Assembly (NCBI GenBank): GCA_013176395.1
Contig: JABMLP010000012.1
Coordinates: 496,001 to 560,000 of the forward strand
Source of the DNA: Venturia oleaginea
Lineage: Eukaryota > Ascomycota > Dothideomycetes > Venturiales > Venturiaceae
DNA: 64,000 nt
Direction: 5' to 3'
The number at the start of each line of letters is the position of its first letter. Position 1 is the stretch's first letter. Below the pieces are notes generated by a model. The model was not told where the DNA came from. It made no database searches and saw only the letters and a list, made by a program, of their open reading frames with translations. This document shows, one piece after another, positions 33,101 to 41,993 of the stretch. Made by a program: the position numbers and the translations under genes.

Positions 33101-33275
33101 ATTTTGCTCTCGCCATTGGAATATGGTTGGGGGGTTGAAGCGTGGAGCTGTCGGGGGGAGGATAGCGTGGATATCCATAGGAGTCGCGTGATTGAGATGT
33201 ATCTGGGTGGAAGTCATGGGTTGTGGTAGGCTGCTGGTAAGTGTTGTAATGGTAGGAATAGGCCATTCCACACAT
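30144..33275 (-). CDS. Large protein of unknown function with repeated Cys modules
   Basis: A single open frame of 1043 residues; the next Met is only three codons in. About two thirds is disordered and rich in Ser, Arg and Pro. Near residues 570-630 two long imperfect repeats occur, each with QDVPRP, VETARSNSYQSTV and PTSYQNTT, followed by shorter TQTSYA units. The C-terminal third is ordered and has three related Cys modules: CPRKEYSSKYDDWYTLD to FDVCPHC, CPGSRECSGKWYGL to FAICSSD, and CPRDSIVLDQTWHFIP to FTVCEEC. The pattern is Cys-Pro, an aromatic pair, Phe-x-x/V-Cys-x-x-Cys, suggesting zinc binding. The end is a charged helix. I do not recognise a named family. The strongly coding frame over 3 kb makes the gene itself secure. 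Confidence 0.8.
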   Translation of the reverse strand: MCGMAYSYHYNTYQQPTTTHDFHPDTSQSRDSYGYPRYPPPDSSTLQPPNHIPMARAKSRDGRYDYNYGHTYDSPPSHREQNLPPPPPRPQEYKSSVTDQRTARPSKRRTWPPQPTVEDEGVSLAKEYPRPKLHSVCSDEVRMRGAVNQDPILIELDNHEQRFFLDPKDEKSQKQDESGRVPRQQARESGDRQCKQPPPLKLDVEQPDILAPRQPSPYAFTRRSSHRNSQEYVLSPDAITLPRSNISKQRSQKDAREPVKKQDRSDRRRDKNSRSEASDESDIDAAHVARLRAREAKPRVTFHEPHKARSNRYSSDLSDYEDPRSVRPLTPFSSYQTERKTPLNSPRLRPSDSYQVVEDERISSRGLPIPLPKLRRSESVYTSHPSRNEFVRPGSPSSSDTFFQAPPGSPKWAPRSSASKPVSRTTSRASSPVAAGFDLNQGSFSPPRGQSSQADRGSTYPPSSQQRAARTNSKLSSSVRQESVETLKPVPRLDVQSPSPVRPAATPSLPYPDEEPNILMPSHEAYQVRSEGLSAPFQARTVPRPPSVASTTPSWNTNTSRPALASRHTTTNQDVPRPLVETARSNSYQSTVASPTSYQNTTMNQDVPRPRVETARSNSYQSTVATPTSYQNTTPTQSSFAPSVALTQTSYAQSAAPTQTSYAPSTASSQTPSKSAAPSQFSGASIVTVVPATLSPCPRKEYSSKYDDWYTLDGAPSFDVCPHCIDEIVKPTAFRGYFKRAPSRPASIRTRCDFGSPWIRLAWLLTLKRQRKDLDLIYALAAISSVKPACPGSRECSGKWYGLRGVGRTFKPNFAICSSDTQSLEALFPSLLGTFVRLPDSGSRPTLRTCSLRIESQRWNQYLDLIVAIDDKARAGRVMIPPDLEPLENLIDSHAYKMECPRDSIVLDQTWHFIPTLPDFTVCEECFESVVSPVIESGDSALANRFHKVLMPLPPSAKTQFEGGASCQLYSPRMRRVWERAVRYGSDEGHRYLARKVRERKDVHQELLMRQADIRKRFSERGADKERLRRELGRIEREWGEWE

Positions 33276-35078
33276 GCACAGTTTGCTCGATTAAAGAAAG
33301 GTCTTGATTCTAGGAAGGAGGAAATGGAGGGACAGTGAATTCACCGGGCTTCGAGGAAACGGAAGGGGTATTTACGAGCGCGCCTTGATGCTATGTGGAG
33401 ACCGAATATGCAGCGCTCCGCCGCTCTACATGTTTGTAGGGAACTTATGGACTTGAGGTCGATGGGTTGCATAAAGCGGTGACGCTCGAGAGCCATGATC
33501 CCTTACAGTGGGCGTATCTGCGGGCTGTGTGCCTGGAAGGTGCATCCGTACCAAGTGTCCTGGGCGAGTAGGAGTGAGACTGGCTGGAGGACCTGCATGG
33601 ACTGCATCGAGTCTCAACGGTGATTCATCTGCTAGATGCGCTTAAGTAAGGGCCATGTCGGATTTCACGCAGCAAGATCCACACCAAGAACCCGACTCAT
33701 GCTAGACTTCCTTCACCCCGCAACGGGCATCTTCACTCGATTCACATGTTCTTTTGTTATTGTTATTATTCACCAGCCAAAAGACACCTTCTCGCATCCT
33801 GACCCGCCACGGTGAGCTTGTCAAATCCACGGGCCTCACCTCACCATCCGCCACAAGCTCTCTTCCGTCCGCCATAAGCTCTCTTCCGTCCGCCATAAGC
33901 TCTTTTCCATCCGCCCTACCAAACAATGAACGCTGAAGATATCCATCGATTCAAACAGTTTCTGCAAGCTGCATCCTGCATCCTGCAAAGTGACGCACTC
34001 CACTCCCTCTTCTCTCCATCTTCAAGCTCACATTGACGCGTTTTGGCTGGGGTTGCAGTGTTTTCGGTGGAGCATGGGGGGACAAGACCTGCTTTCAACG
34101 GTCGGCAGTAACCGGCAACGGGTAAGGCGAACCAAAACAGCCACATTGCTCGACGCGATCCGACACCATCATGAATCTTGGGGGAGATGTCGGTGAGTGC
34201 ATCTCATCGAGGCTCAGTGCTGGCTTCTAAATGCCTTGTGAAGAGGCTGAGTTTTTGCTCTGCGGGCTAAGCCACATCTTATAGTACTTCATTGGATGGG
34301 ATCACGTGGTCCAAGAGTCGGAGGGGGCCAACATAGTAGTGAGGCTGAGGCTGAACGTCTTCAGAAGCTATAGCACCATCCTCGTAAACAGAGAGCTTGC
34401 TTTCTAGCAGGGCCGATGTGGAGATTCTGGACGAATGATAACAGACAATTGGTTACCGAAGAAGACAAGATACATACATGCCAGACTAGGACGACGCTAC
34501 CAAAAATACTGCTCTCGGCATGCTGTAATGCCAATCACAAACCGCCGCTCTCGAGAACAAAATTCAACTGACCAAAGTGTTCACGCTTCCAAGTCGATAA
34601 CTTGTGTATCCTATCGTATCTTTATCTATTGTTCTAATCGCCCGGGCCGCGGTAGACATTTTTCTGTTGTACTTCGGTAGACATTGACCTTTGATGCCGG
34701 AATCTGCATCTAAATTAGCATTCCTAAGAGAGAACTCCAAGCACATGACTTCTTTACCTTTTATCTCGGTCGCCAAAGCATAAAAAACAATGGGTGCATC
34801 GAAAGTTCCCGGCCAAAGTGGAACTTGGAAGTATCGGGTATCCGTCAGACCAGGATGGTGTGCCTGGTTTTCCGACAACTACATCGGCTTGATGTGACAT
34901 CTTGACGAATCCAGATCATATCGCGTCAAGTTGTCGTGCGTGTGCTGAGCAGTAGGTAGACAGAGGGAAACGCGCCATCAGCGTCTTAGGTTGGAATCCT
35001 CTCAACGTCGCCCCTTCTTCTTCCTCCCCAACCCACTCCACTCCTGCTCATCAGGTAAGTACAACCTAAACGCCGCCA
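33276..35078. other. Intergenic region with a short tandem repeat
   Basis: About 1.8 kb without a supported gene. It contains a 21 bp repeat at 33848-33915. Short frames on either strand show no domain. The 5' leader of the large minus-strand gene lies at the left end. Confidence 0.45.
33848..33915. repeat. 21 bp tandem repeat, about 3.2 copies
   Basis: The unit is CCGCCATAAGCTCTCTTCCGT, repeated head to tail with a few substitutions (CACAAG in the first copy, TTTTCCAT in the last). It produces a GRELMAD-like repeat in a minus-strand frame, which I regard as incidental. Confidence 0.75.
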
Positions 35079-35717
35079 TCAAAGCCAAAACTCCGTATCC
35101 CTACAAAGCCACTCCCGATCAATCCCAAACGCCCTCTCGAAAATCGGCGCCAGATCATGCGCAGCACAATCCCTACAATCCCCCCTCTCAACCCCCTTCT
35201 TCAAAGGCCGCTTAATCTGCCCCTCCAAAACCTCGCGGATAACAGTTTGCAATGTCTTCTCGCCCTGAACAACGGTCGCCCTGATCGTCGCCGCTTCAGC
35301 GGGCCTGAAGTATGGCATACCGATGTACAAAGCGTCGATATACGATGCGTGCAGAAGACCGCTTAGACGATCGTAAGAGGCGGCAACGACGTCGTAGTTG
35401 CGCAGGTCGTACACAAAAACATGGATCTTAAACCATAAATTCCTGTTTTTTTGGAGATCTTGGATCAAGTTTGTCATTTTTGGGACGTAGAAGGGGGTAG
35501 CCGTGCAGGTGGCTGTCGATGTGATTGCCGTAGCCATAGTGGACGCGTTTGGCGGTGCCTGATTTTGATTGTGCGACGGTGATTGGATTGGTCGCGGTTT
35601 GTAAGCTTGGTGGAACATATACTTGCGGAGGCGTGTGGGTGTGAGTTTGGAACGGAGTATGCGTGTGCTTTCCATCTTGGATGCTTGTTCGTGGTCGATA
35701 TAAACCTTGCTTTGCAT
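35079..35717 (-). CDS. Hypothetical protein
   Basis: Single open frame of 212 residues; an alternative Met at about residue 15 begins MESTRILRSKLTPTRLRKYM. The first 80 residues are basic and Ser/Thr/Pro-rich. From NLIQDLQKNRNLWFKIHVFV onward the sequence is well ordered and probably helical, with DRLSGLLHASYIDALYIG and a late CRDC pair before a final FWL. I recognise no family. Codon use and the length of the ordered part suggest a real gene, but no intron or neighbour supports it. Confidence 0.5.
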   Translation of the reverse strand: MQSKVYIDHEQASKMESTRILRSKLTPTRLRKYMFHQAYKPRPIQSPSHNQNQAPPNASTMATAITSTATCTATPFYVPKMTNLIQDLQKNRNLWFKIHVFVYDLRNYDVVAASYDRLSGLLHASYIDALYIGMPYFRPAEAATIRATVVQGEKTLQTVIREVLEGQIKRPLKKGVERGDCRDCAAHDLAPIFERAFGIDREWLCRDTEFWL

Positions 35718-36181
35718 CCTTGTTAGGTGATCAATTCGAAGTTGTAGATTTGATGAAGCTCAATCAGTATTTATGCATCACTCTTCGGCGGGTCCAAATC
35801 GCCTTGACAGCCGTGCCAATCGCTTTGAAGTCGTGCCAAATTTCGGTGCCATTTTTTTGACTTCTGCGTACCTCAGATTTCGTCTGCCATGGGCATGCGG
35901 AAAAATGAACACTACGACCCGAACGCAGTTGAACACAATCCTTGACTATGCATATAGATTCAGCAACTATCTCTCGCCGGGTACCATTTCTTGGGAACCG
36001 CTGATGAACGTTTAGATGTTGCCGCGTCACGCGCCATCATGGACGCAACTCTAAGTCGATTGTCAGACCCCTGTGAAGTCTGCGAGCATTAGAATCGCTT
36101 GGATATATGAAAGCTGTAGATCTGGAAGCCTAGAAGATAATTATGTTACTGAGCAAATTAAACAGGGAAGAGCTATGAACT
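35718..36181. other. Intergenic region
   Basis: No supported feature. Small overlapping frames occur on both strands. Confidence 0.5.
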
Positions 36182-37180
36182 CTACTCGACGAAATCCAAA
36201 CCGGTCAATCTCCCCAACCCACCACCGAGCTTCTTCTTTCCCCTGCCCTCGAGATCACTCGTCCACAAACCACCAGCCAAATCAGTCGCCCAAACCTTGT
36301 TGCCGGCATGATCAACCGCAAGTCCGATAGCGTCGCTCATGCCAGTGAAAAGAGTCTGCATCTTCGCTGTAATCTCAGCTTTGGACGTAGCACTTCCAAC
36401 AGCTAATCTATTGACACTGTTGCCATTTTGCACATGTCCACGATCAGTCCAGTAAATTGTGCCCGTTTCTTTCACCCATCGGAGATCAATTGGTTCGGGC
36501 AGTTCAGTAAGGAGTACTTGGATGTCATTTCGTTTGTCTGGTGATTCGCCGACCTTGATCGCAAGGGGGGCTCGGTTGAGAGATCCTTCCATAGCAGAGG
36601 TGCCGCCCTTCTGTGTCCAGTAGACCCATCCACCAGCGACATCGACAGCCACGCCAACCACCATCTTACATTTCTCGCCTTCGCATGCCGCATCCTTGGT
36701 GTCGACAACAGTTTCCAACTCGCTTCCGTCGATGTTCGCGCGCATGACTTTCATGCCTTCCCGGTCACCCCAGTATAGCTTCTTTTGTCCAGCGCCCATA
36801 TCCACAAGAATGAGCTGCTTGGGAGTATGTGTCTTTCCATCTCCAACCAGCGTGGTAAGACCACTTCCGTCCAGTCCTATGCGCTGAATTGAGCCTGTAG
36901 CGCCCACTCCCAACGCGGAACCCATGTTGCTGAAGTAGATGTATCCAGCTGCTTTGTCGACAGCAATGCCATCGACTGCGCTACGATGACCTGAGCTCAC
37001 CACTTTCAGATCGGTGCCATCGGTTCTGGTTGTGAGAATGCGGGCGCCAGTCATGTCGAGGAAGTATAGCCGGGATTCGCCAGCTTTGAGAGAGACATAT
37101 TGAAGAGGCGCTGCGGATGTGATTGCGGAGATAGAGAGAAGCAACAGCGTAGCCGCCGCTTTGAAGGCGGTTCCAATCAT
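36182..37180 (-). CDS. Secreted YWTD-type beta-propeller protein
   Basis: 332 residues in one exon. A signal peptide (MIGTAFKAAATLLLLSISAI, ending near TSAAP) is followed by repeated blades of the LDL-receptor class B/NHL type. Blade strands are visible as SRLYFLDMTGARILTTRTDG, GYIYFSNMG, KKLYWGDREGMKVMRANIDG, GWVYWTQKGG, GTIYWTDRGH and NKVWATDLAGGLWTSDLEG, about six in all, which would close a propeller. There is no membrane segment after the signal, so the protein is probably extracellular. Function unknown; propellers of this type mostly bind ligands or sugars. Some databases carry misleading enzyme names for fungal members, and I see no support for an enzymatic role. Confidence 0.8.
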   Translation of the reverse strand: MIGTAFKAAATLLLLSISAITSAAPLQYVSLKAGESRLYFLDMTGARILTTRTDGTDLKVVSSGHRSAVDGIAVDKAAGYIYFSNMGSALGVGATGSIQRIGLDGSGLTTLVGDGKTHTPKQLILVDMGAGQKKLYWGDREGMKVMRANIDGSELETVVDTKDAACEGEKCKMVVGVAVDVAGGWVYWTQKGGTSAMEGSLNRAPLAIKVGESPDKRNDIQVLLTELPEPIDLRWVKETGTIYWTDRGHVQNGNSVNRLAVGSATSKAEITAKMQTLFTGMSDAIGLAVDHAGNKVWATDLAGGLWTSDLEGRGKKKLGGGLGRLTGLDFVE

Positions 37181-38035
37181 GATGGCGTAGATCTAGGTGT
37201 TACGGTCTTCAATCTGTCGAGATACCTAGGGACGTGAGTAGCAAAGACGTATGTAGAAACCCCTATAGGCAAATATTATTTCAAATTTCAAAAGATTAGG
37301 CCACCCTGTCGCATGCTGTCTATAAAGTTCCCCTCGTGAACCAATTTCGTAGCCTCGTTAAGTCGACATGCCCGGGGATAGACGGGACGGGGAAAACGCT
37401 CGTCGACAATAGATCAATGTGGGGGTCCTCGCTTCAGTCTAAGTGGATGATGGATGGTGGATTTGAGATGATTCCGGAAGAAGAAGCGAACATAGGTTTG
37501 GAATAGATTGGGAAAATCGGAGATCTCAGCCGTCCATTTACCGACGTGGGAGAAGTCCAATACGGGAATCTCTAGACGAAGAAAAATCTTGTTTCGGCTG
37601 CTGTAGCGAGATTGAATAGTCGTCGCGATTATTCTGTGGAGTTCCTTCCAATGTGGACAGCTTTGGTTTGTCATCCGCGCAACTCCGAATGACTATTGCA
37701 GTTGATGATGAAGGATGATCGCCTAGCTGGAGTATTAGCTTGTAGCAGTTCTTCGAAAAAAGACTCTGGAAACATCAAGGTTTGGGACAGAACATCTGAC
37801 GGGTTCATGCAAGACTCACCAGCTGAATGCGTTGAGACTTGTTCAGCCCCGGACATGAATAGTCTTGCAGCAAAGTGTCGTGCCTACTCCTGAAGAGAAG
37901 GCCTTTCATGCCCATTCACTGCAGCATTGTGTCCAAAAGGCTGTACAGCAGAAGTGAGTCGAGAACTGAGCTACGCACCACGTATTCCCCAAGCAACACC
38001 ATAGCGCATATTAAAGTATCGATATGCCATAGATT
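37181..38035. other. Intergenic region
   Basis: No supported gene or repeat. The promoter of the propeller gene lies at the left end, and the 3' flank of NRK1 at the right. Confidence 0.5.
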
Positions 38036-38806
38036 TCAAGCCAGCCTCATCAGCTCTTTCTCCAGAATCCCACAAGCCCACCCAAAAACACTCGTCATAT
38101 CTTCTTCTCTTACTCCCTCCATAGCCTGAATACCCAGCCTCTCACAAATCTCGTCATCAAGCTCGCCCTCCACGTTCCCGCCCTTGAACAAAAACTTATG
38201 ATCCTTAACATAATTAGGCCAAACAATAGCATCAACATACCCCTCCGGATCCTCCCAAAAACCCTCAAGAGTAACATATCCCTTCCTACTCTCCCTCCTC
38301 CTCTTCACCGTGCTATACGACGTCTTAAGGAGTAACTTAATATCAAACATCTCCCTCACTTCAGCCATATCCTCAGAGTACAAAAGAAACCCATCAACAA
38401 TCGCAATCCTAACATCTTCTTCCCCCCAAACCATCCCCCCAAACCTCCCCCTCCACTCCCCAACAACCTCGCAATCAACATCAGCATTCCCAATCTCATT
38501 CTGATCCTCTTTGCCCTCAAATCCCTCCTCCTTCGTCTTCACCCTCCCCTCCGCCTTAACAAATCGTAGCATATCCAGTAGCAAATCTAGATCCACAGAC
38601 TCCAGACAATCCCAATCTTGAAGTTCTTGTGCTTTGCCATTGACCGTGACATTCTTGACCGGTATATCCGTGTCCGTTTTGTAGAAATCGTCTTCGTGGA
38701 GGATGAATGCGTGTGGCGCGAGGGTGGAGCGGAGGAGACGGGCGAGGGTTGTTTTGCCGCTGCAGGAGGGGCCGGAGAGGGCGAGGAGGAGGGTTTTTGG
38801 TGGCAT
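38036..38806 (-). CDS. NRK1: Nicotinamide riboside kinase
   Basis: Phosphorylates nicotinamide riboside to NMN in the NAD salvage pathway; cytosolic. The single-exon protein has 256 residues. The P-loop is GPSCSGKTT at residues 12-20, followed by HEDDFYKTDTDIPV, which carries the catalytic Asp and substrate-binding residues of the family. WDCLESVDLDLLLDML and IAIVDGFLLY (Walker-B-like strand) come next, and the lid-region RRRESRKGY with FWEDPEGYVDAIVWPNYVKD. An acidic insertion near residues 88-115 (KTKEEGFEGKEDQNEIGNAD) lengthens the protein relative to yeast Nrk1. Confidence 0.9.
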   Translation of the reverse strand: MPPKTLLLALSGPSCSGKTTLARLLRSTLAPHAFILHEDDFYKTDTDIPVKNVTVNGKAQELQDWDCLESVDLDLLLDMLRFVKAEGRVKTKEEGFEGKEDQNEIGNADVDCEVVGEWRGRFGGMVWGEEDVRIAIVDGFLLYSEDMAEVREMFDIKLLLKTSYSTVKRRRESRKGYVTLEGFWEDPEGYVDAIVWPNYVKDHKFLFKGGNVEGELDDEICERLGIQAMEGVREEDMTSVFGWACGILEKELMRLA

Positions 38807-39297
38807 GCTTGCGGATGGTGTGTGTGAGATGAGGTGAGGGAGGCTATGAGGGTATCATTGTTTGGCAGTTGGTGGAGAGGTTGAGGTTGCGGTTTGGGTT
38901 TTGCCCAAGAGACGGCGGTGGAGAAATTCGAAAGATAAGGCCACAAGCTGCGGGTTGGACGAGAAATTACATAGTCAATAATGATTCGAGTCATCGGATT
39001 TCATTTTATACGAGAGCTCAAACGCATGATGGTGTATGGGTATCATTTGTCTATATATCAAAAGCCCCCTCATACTATGCATTGCCTTCCTATTATCTAT
39101 TTTCCAATTACAAGCGTATCTATTCCCAAGGTGTATATCCAAGATCTTATCGCAGTCCGGATCCCAAGAGAACGCCAAAGTCCATGCAGTTCTGTAAAGA
39201 CCGCCGCCATAGACTTAGGGGGTATCTAGCTCAAATGTCAAAACGCCGCCCAAATGCAGTTGCATCCATTCCCAAAAGTGTCGACCCCTTCCACGAG
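38807..39297. other. Intergenic region
   Basis: No supported gene. It contains the NRK1 promoter and the 3' flank of the rhodopsin-domain gene. Confidence 0.5.
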
Positions 39298-40947
39298 TTA
39301 TATTTCGAGTGAGATTCTCCTCTCTCTTAATCTCCGACGCCTGTCCTCGCCACGTGTAGGTGTCTTCGGCTCAGTGCCTGCGGAAAATCGTCTTTGTGGT
39401 GGTTGTGTAAGATCGCCGTGGTCCGCGGTGTCAACGATGCGACCCTCCTCTGATTTATCCGAAATCCAACCAGGCGGGCCGTCGTAATAGTGACAGCCAG
39501 CAAAAACGTCCTCTTGCAGATTGTACTGTGCCTCCTCGTCCCGAATTCGGGACATTCTCTTCGATGATGTAGGCGAGCCAGGCGACCGGTCCATTGATTT
39601 CACTGATCTCACATTCTCTCGATTGGAGGCCACAGAACTGGCACCTGCGCGTACACCACTGTTTGACATAGAGTCTCGCAGAAGCGTTGGTGTCTCTTCC
39701 TCAGCCTCTGAGTCCCAAGGATCGATCATAAGCTCGAGGTCTTCTCTTCCAAAAAGTCCTTGTTCTCTGAAACTTGGCCTCTTCACAGGTTTGGGGAGAG
39801 GGATAGCATCGGCTGCTGACGGCGGTGCTGCTATTCCTCCAGGCCCTAATATATCTGCAAAACTCAAATCGTTGGGCGAACTTTGTTGGTACCTGGAGAT
39901 ATGTTTCATGTCTATGCTGGAATTGTGGCTGTCGTGATTGCTTCTACTCTTATTGCTGCCTCTATGTACGTCCGATTTCGGGATGGTCCGGCTGTGTCTC
40001 GGATCTGTCTTGATATGTCTCCCGCGTGCCGATCTTGACGAATGATAGGGAACGGTCTGTTGCGTTGCTTCTCCCTCGAATGCTTGGAGCTTGAATATTC
40101 TCCTTAATAGTGTCCAAATGAACGGGAGGTTGGCCACAATCATGGCGGTGCTCGATTCTCGGATGTACCAATATGTCCATTGAGATCCGAACGGATGCGT
40201 AAACGAGTAATACTTGTTTAGAACAGCTGCGAGGATGACGAAAATTCCAAGACTGAAGATTCCGGCGAGGATGAGCTTCCTACTCCAAGGGAGCTTGCTG
40301 CGAATGAACAGAGAGAAGCCGATCACCAGCATAGCAAGGTCGCTTGTAAGGTTGAAAACAGAGTTGGTGATGAGGTGATCTGTTGCAGTGTTACATTGAA
40401 TGTTCGGCGTTGGTACTGCCCAATAATCGTGAAAGGGTCGACACCATACGCCCAGGTAGAGAACCTCCATGATAACAAAAGTTGCGATGATATAGCCAAT
40501 AAGAGCCAGAACGTAAACATGTGGACCTAAATTAACGCTGTTGCAGTCAATTAGCTGTAACTCTTACAGATTTCGACAACAGTTTCCTTACGTGAGGCGA
40601 TAGTACAGGAAGACAAGGCAGCCTTTGAGTGACCAAATTGTGATGCATTGCATTTGCTCAACCACGACCACCAACTTGCTTCCGTGTATTCGTTCGTTGA
40701 TTTCTTGCTGACTGAAACTGTTGACATCGACATGGGGCGCTATGAGATTCGAATTCGTGTGCGCGACAATGTTCATCGTGACAAGAAGTGCAGTGTATGG
40801 TATCAGAGTAGCAACCATCATATAGTCGTCAACTTTGAGCTTTTTCATCGTTCCAAACAAAAGGGTTCGCGATAGGATCCGGCAGCCCACAAGGAAGACT
40901 CCCAATGAGAACCAGACCCATGATTCGACATTCAGCGGGACCGGCAT
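39298..40947 (-). CDS. Fungal rhodopsin-domain (PTH11-related) integral membrane protein
   Basis: Two exons, 40592-40947 and 39298-40537, give 531 residues. The first 270 residues form about seven membrane helices typical of the fungal integral membrane/rhodopsin domain. Examples are WVWFSLGVFLVGCRILSRTL, the conserved DDYMMVATLIPY after helix 2, CITIWSLKGCLVFLYYRLT, GPHVYVLALIGYIIATFVIM with YLGVWCRPFHDYWAV (first-loop Cys), and LTSDLAMLVIGFSLF. The remaining half is a Ser/Arg/Pro-rich cytoplasmic tail. These proteins are widespread in filamentous fungi; some related PTH11 receptors sense surface cues, most are orphan. The 53 bp intron is GT-AG and joins YYRLT to VNLGPHV. Confidence 0.85.
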
Positions 40948-41993
40948 CCTCGCCGGTTGTGGTCATCAGGCGTGAATACTGAGTAATCGTGAATGCGAGG
41001 GTTGTTGTAGGGGCGGAATCATTGTTGCATTTGTGGGGGAAGAGCTTGAAGACGACTCCACGGGTTCTGATGTGACGGAACGATGTAGGTACAAGAGAGA
41101 AACAAAAAGGAAAGGCGGCGGGAAATAATAGAGCTAGATAGAGGTGGGCGGTGGATTAGCACTTTGGTGAGATGTCCGGGATAGGCTCGGTCTTGTGGGT
41201 GCAGCTTATCTCGTTAGAGGTATGATCGGCTGAGTGAGCCATGGCACATAATCTTTTTGCAAAGACTTACGAAGACGAATTCGAATGGCCTTCTATGATG
41301 GAATCGTGAGGACATTACCCTCTTGATGAATGATTAGACGGTGCTATGCGACATAGCTGTCGTAGTGAGGCAAGAGAAGAGCCAAATTGCCTCGACCGAC
41401 GACAGAAACTCCACGCGCGACTTCTTCGCCCTCTCTCCATTATCGAAAGCCTCACGATTTGATTCACAGCGAGTGAAGGAGGGATTCTGGCGCTTCACTG
41501 ATCCCGGATCCAAGCTGCAGCAAACAGGAAGGCGGTCAGAGTGCGACGCCGTGCAATGGGAAAGCTGAATCGAAGCGCCTTAAGCGAGCTGGTGGGGGAT
41601 TTGGCACGCGTGGGATGAGAAGACGGAGTAATATCCACAGGCATCACCGCGGGGAGAAAGAGTTGCGTGAGGACTACTGCAGGCTTCTTCGATAACATCA
41701 ACATTGTGCATCAGCAAAGGGCTGACATCAGCGAAGCTAGGATTAGATGAACAGAGGTGAAGAGAGGAAGAAAGTCAAGTGCCGAGGAAGTGTAGTCGTG
41801 GTCGTTTCTAACGAATCATTTAATACTACGCGCGTATCGGTAAAGGTAGTATACGGAAACGTGATCAAGCATCATGTGTGAGTGCACCACTCTCTATGAC
41901 TTTGACACTTTGACACGTCACGCCATAGAATATTGTTCGAATTTGAACGAGTCGAAACTGAGAAATAGTCTCCACCATCCCCCCAATTCCCCT
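40948..41993. other. Intergenic region
   Basis: About 1 kb without a supported gene. It should hold the promoter of the rhodopsin-domain gene and the 3' flank of the AAA ATPase. Confidence 0.5.

Noticed and set aside
33702..33926. Minus-strand frame with a repeated Gly-Arg-Glu-Leu heptad
   Set aside because: Product of the 21 bp tandem repeat; no other support.
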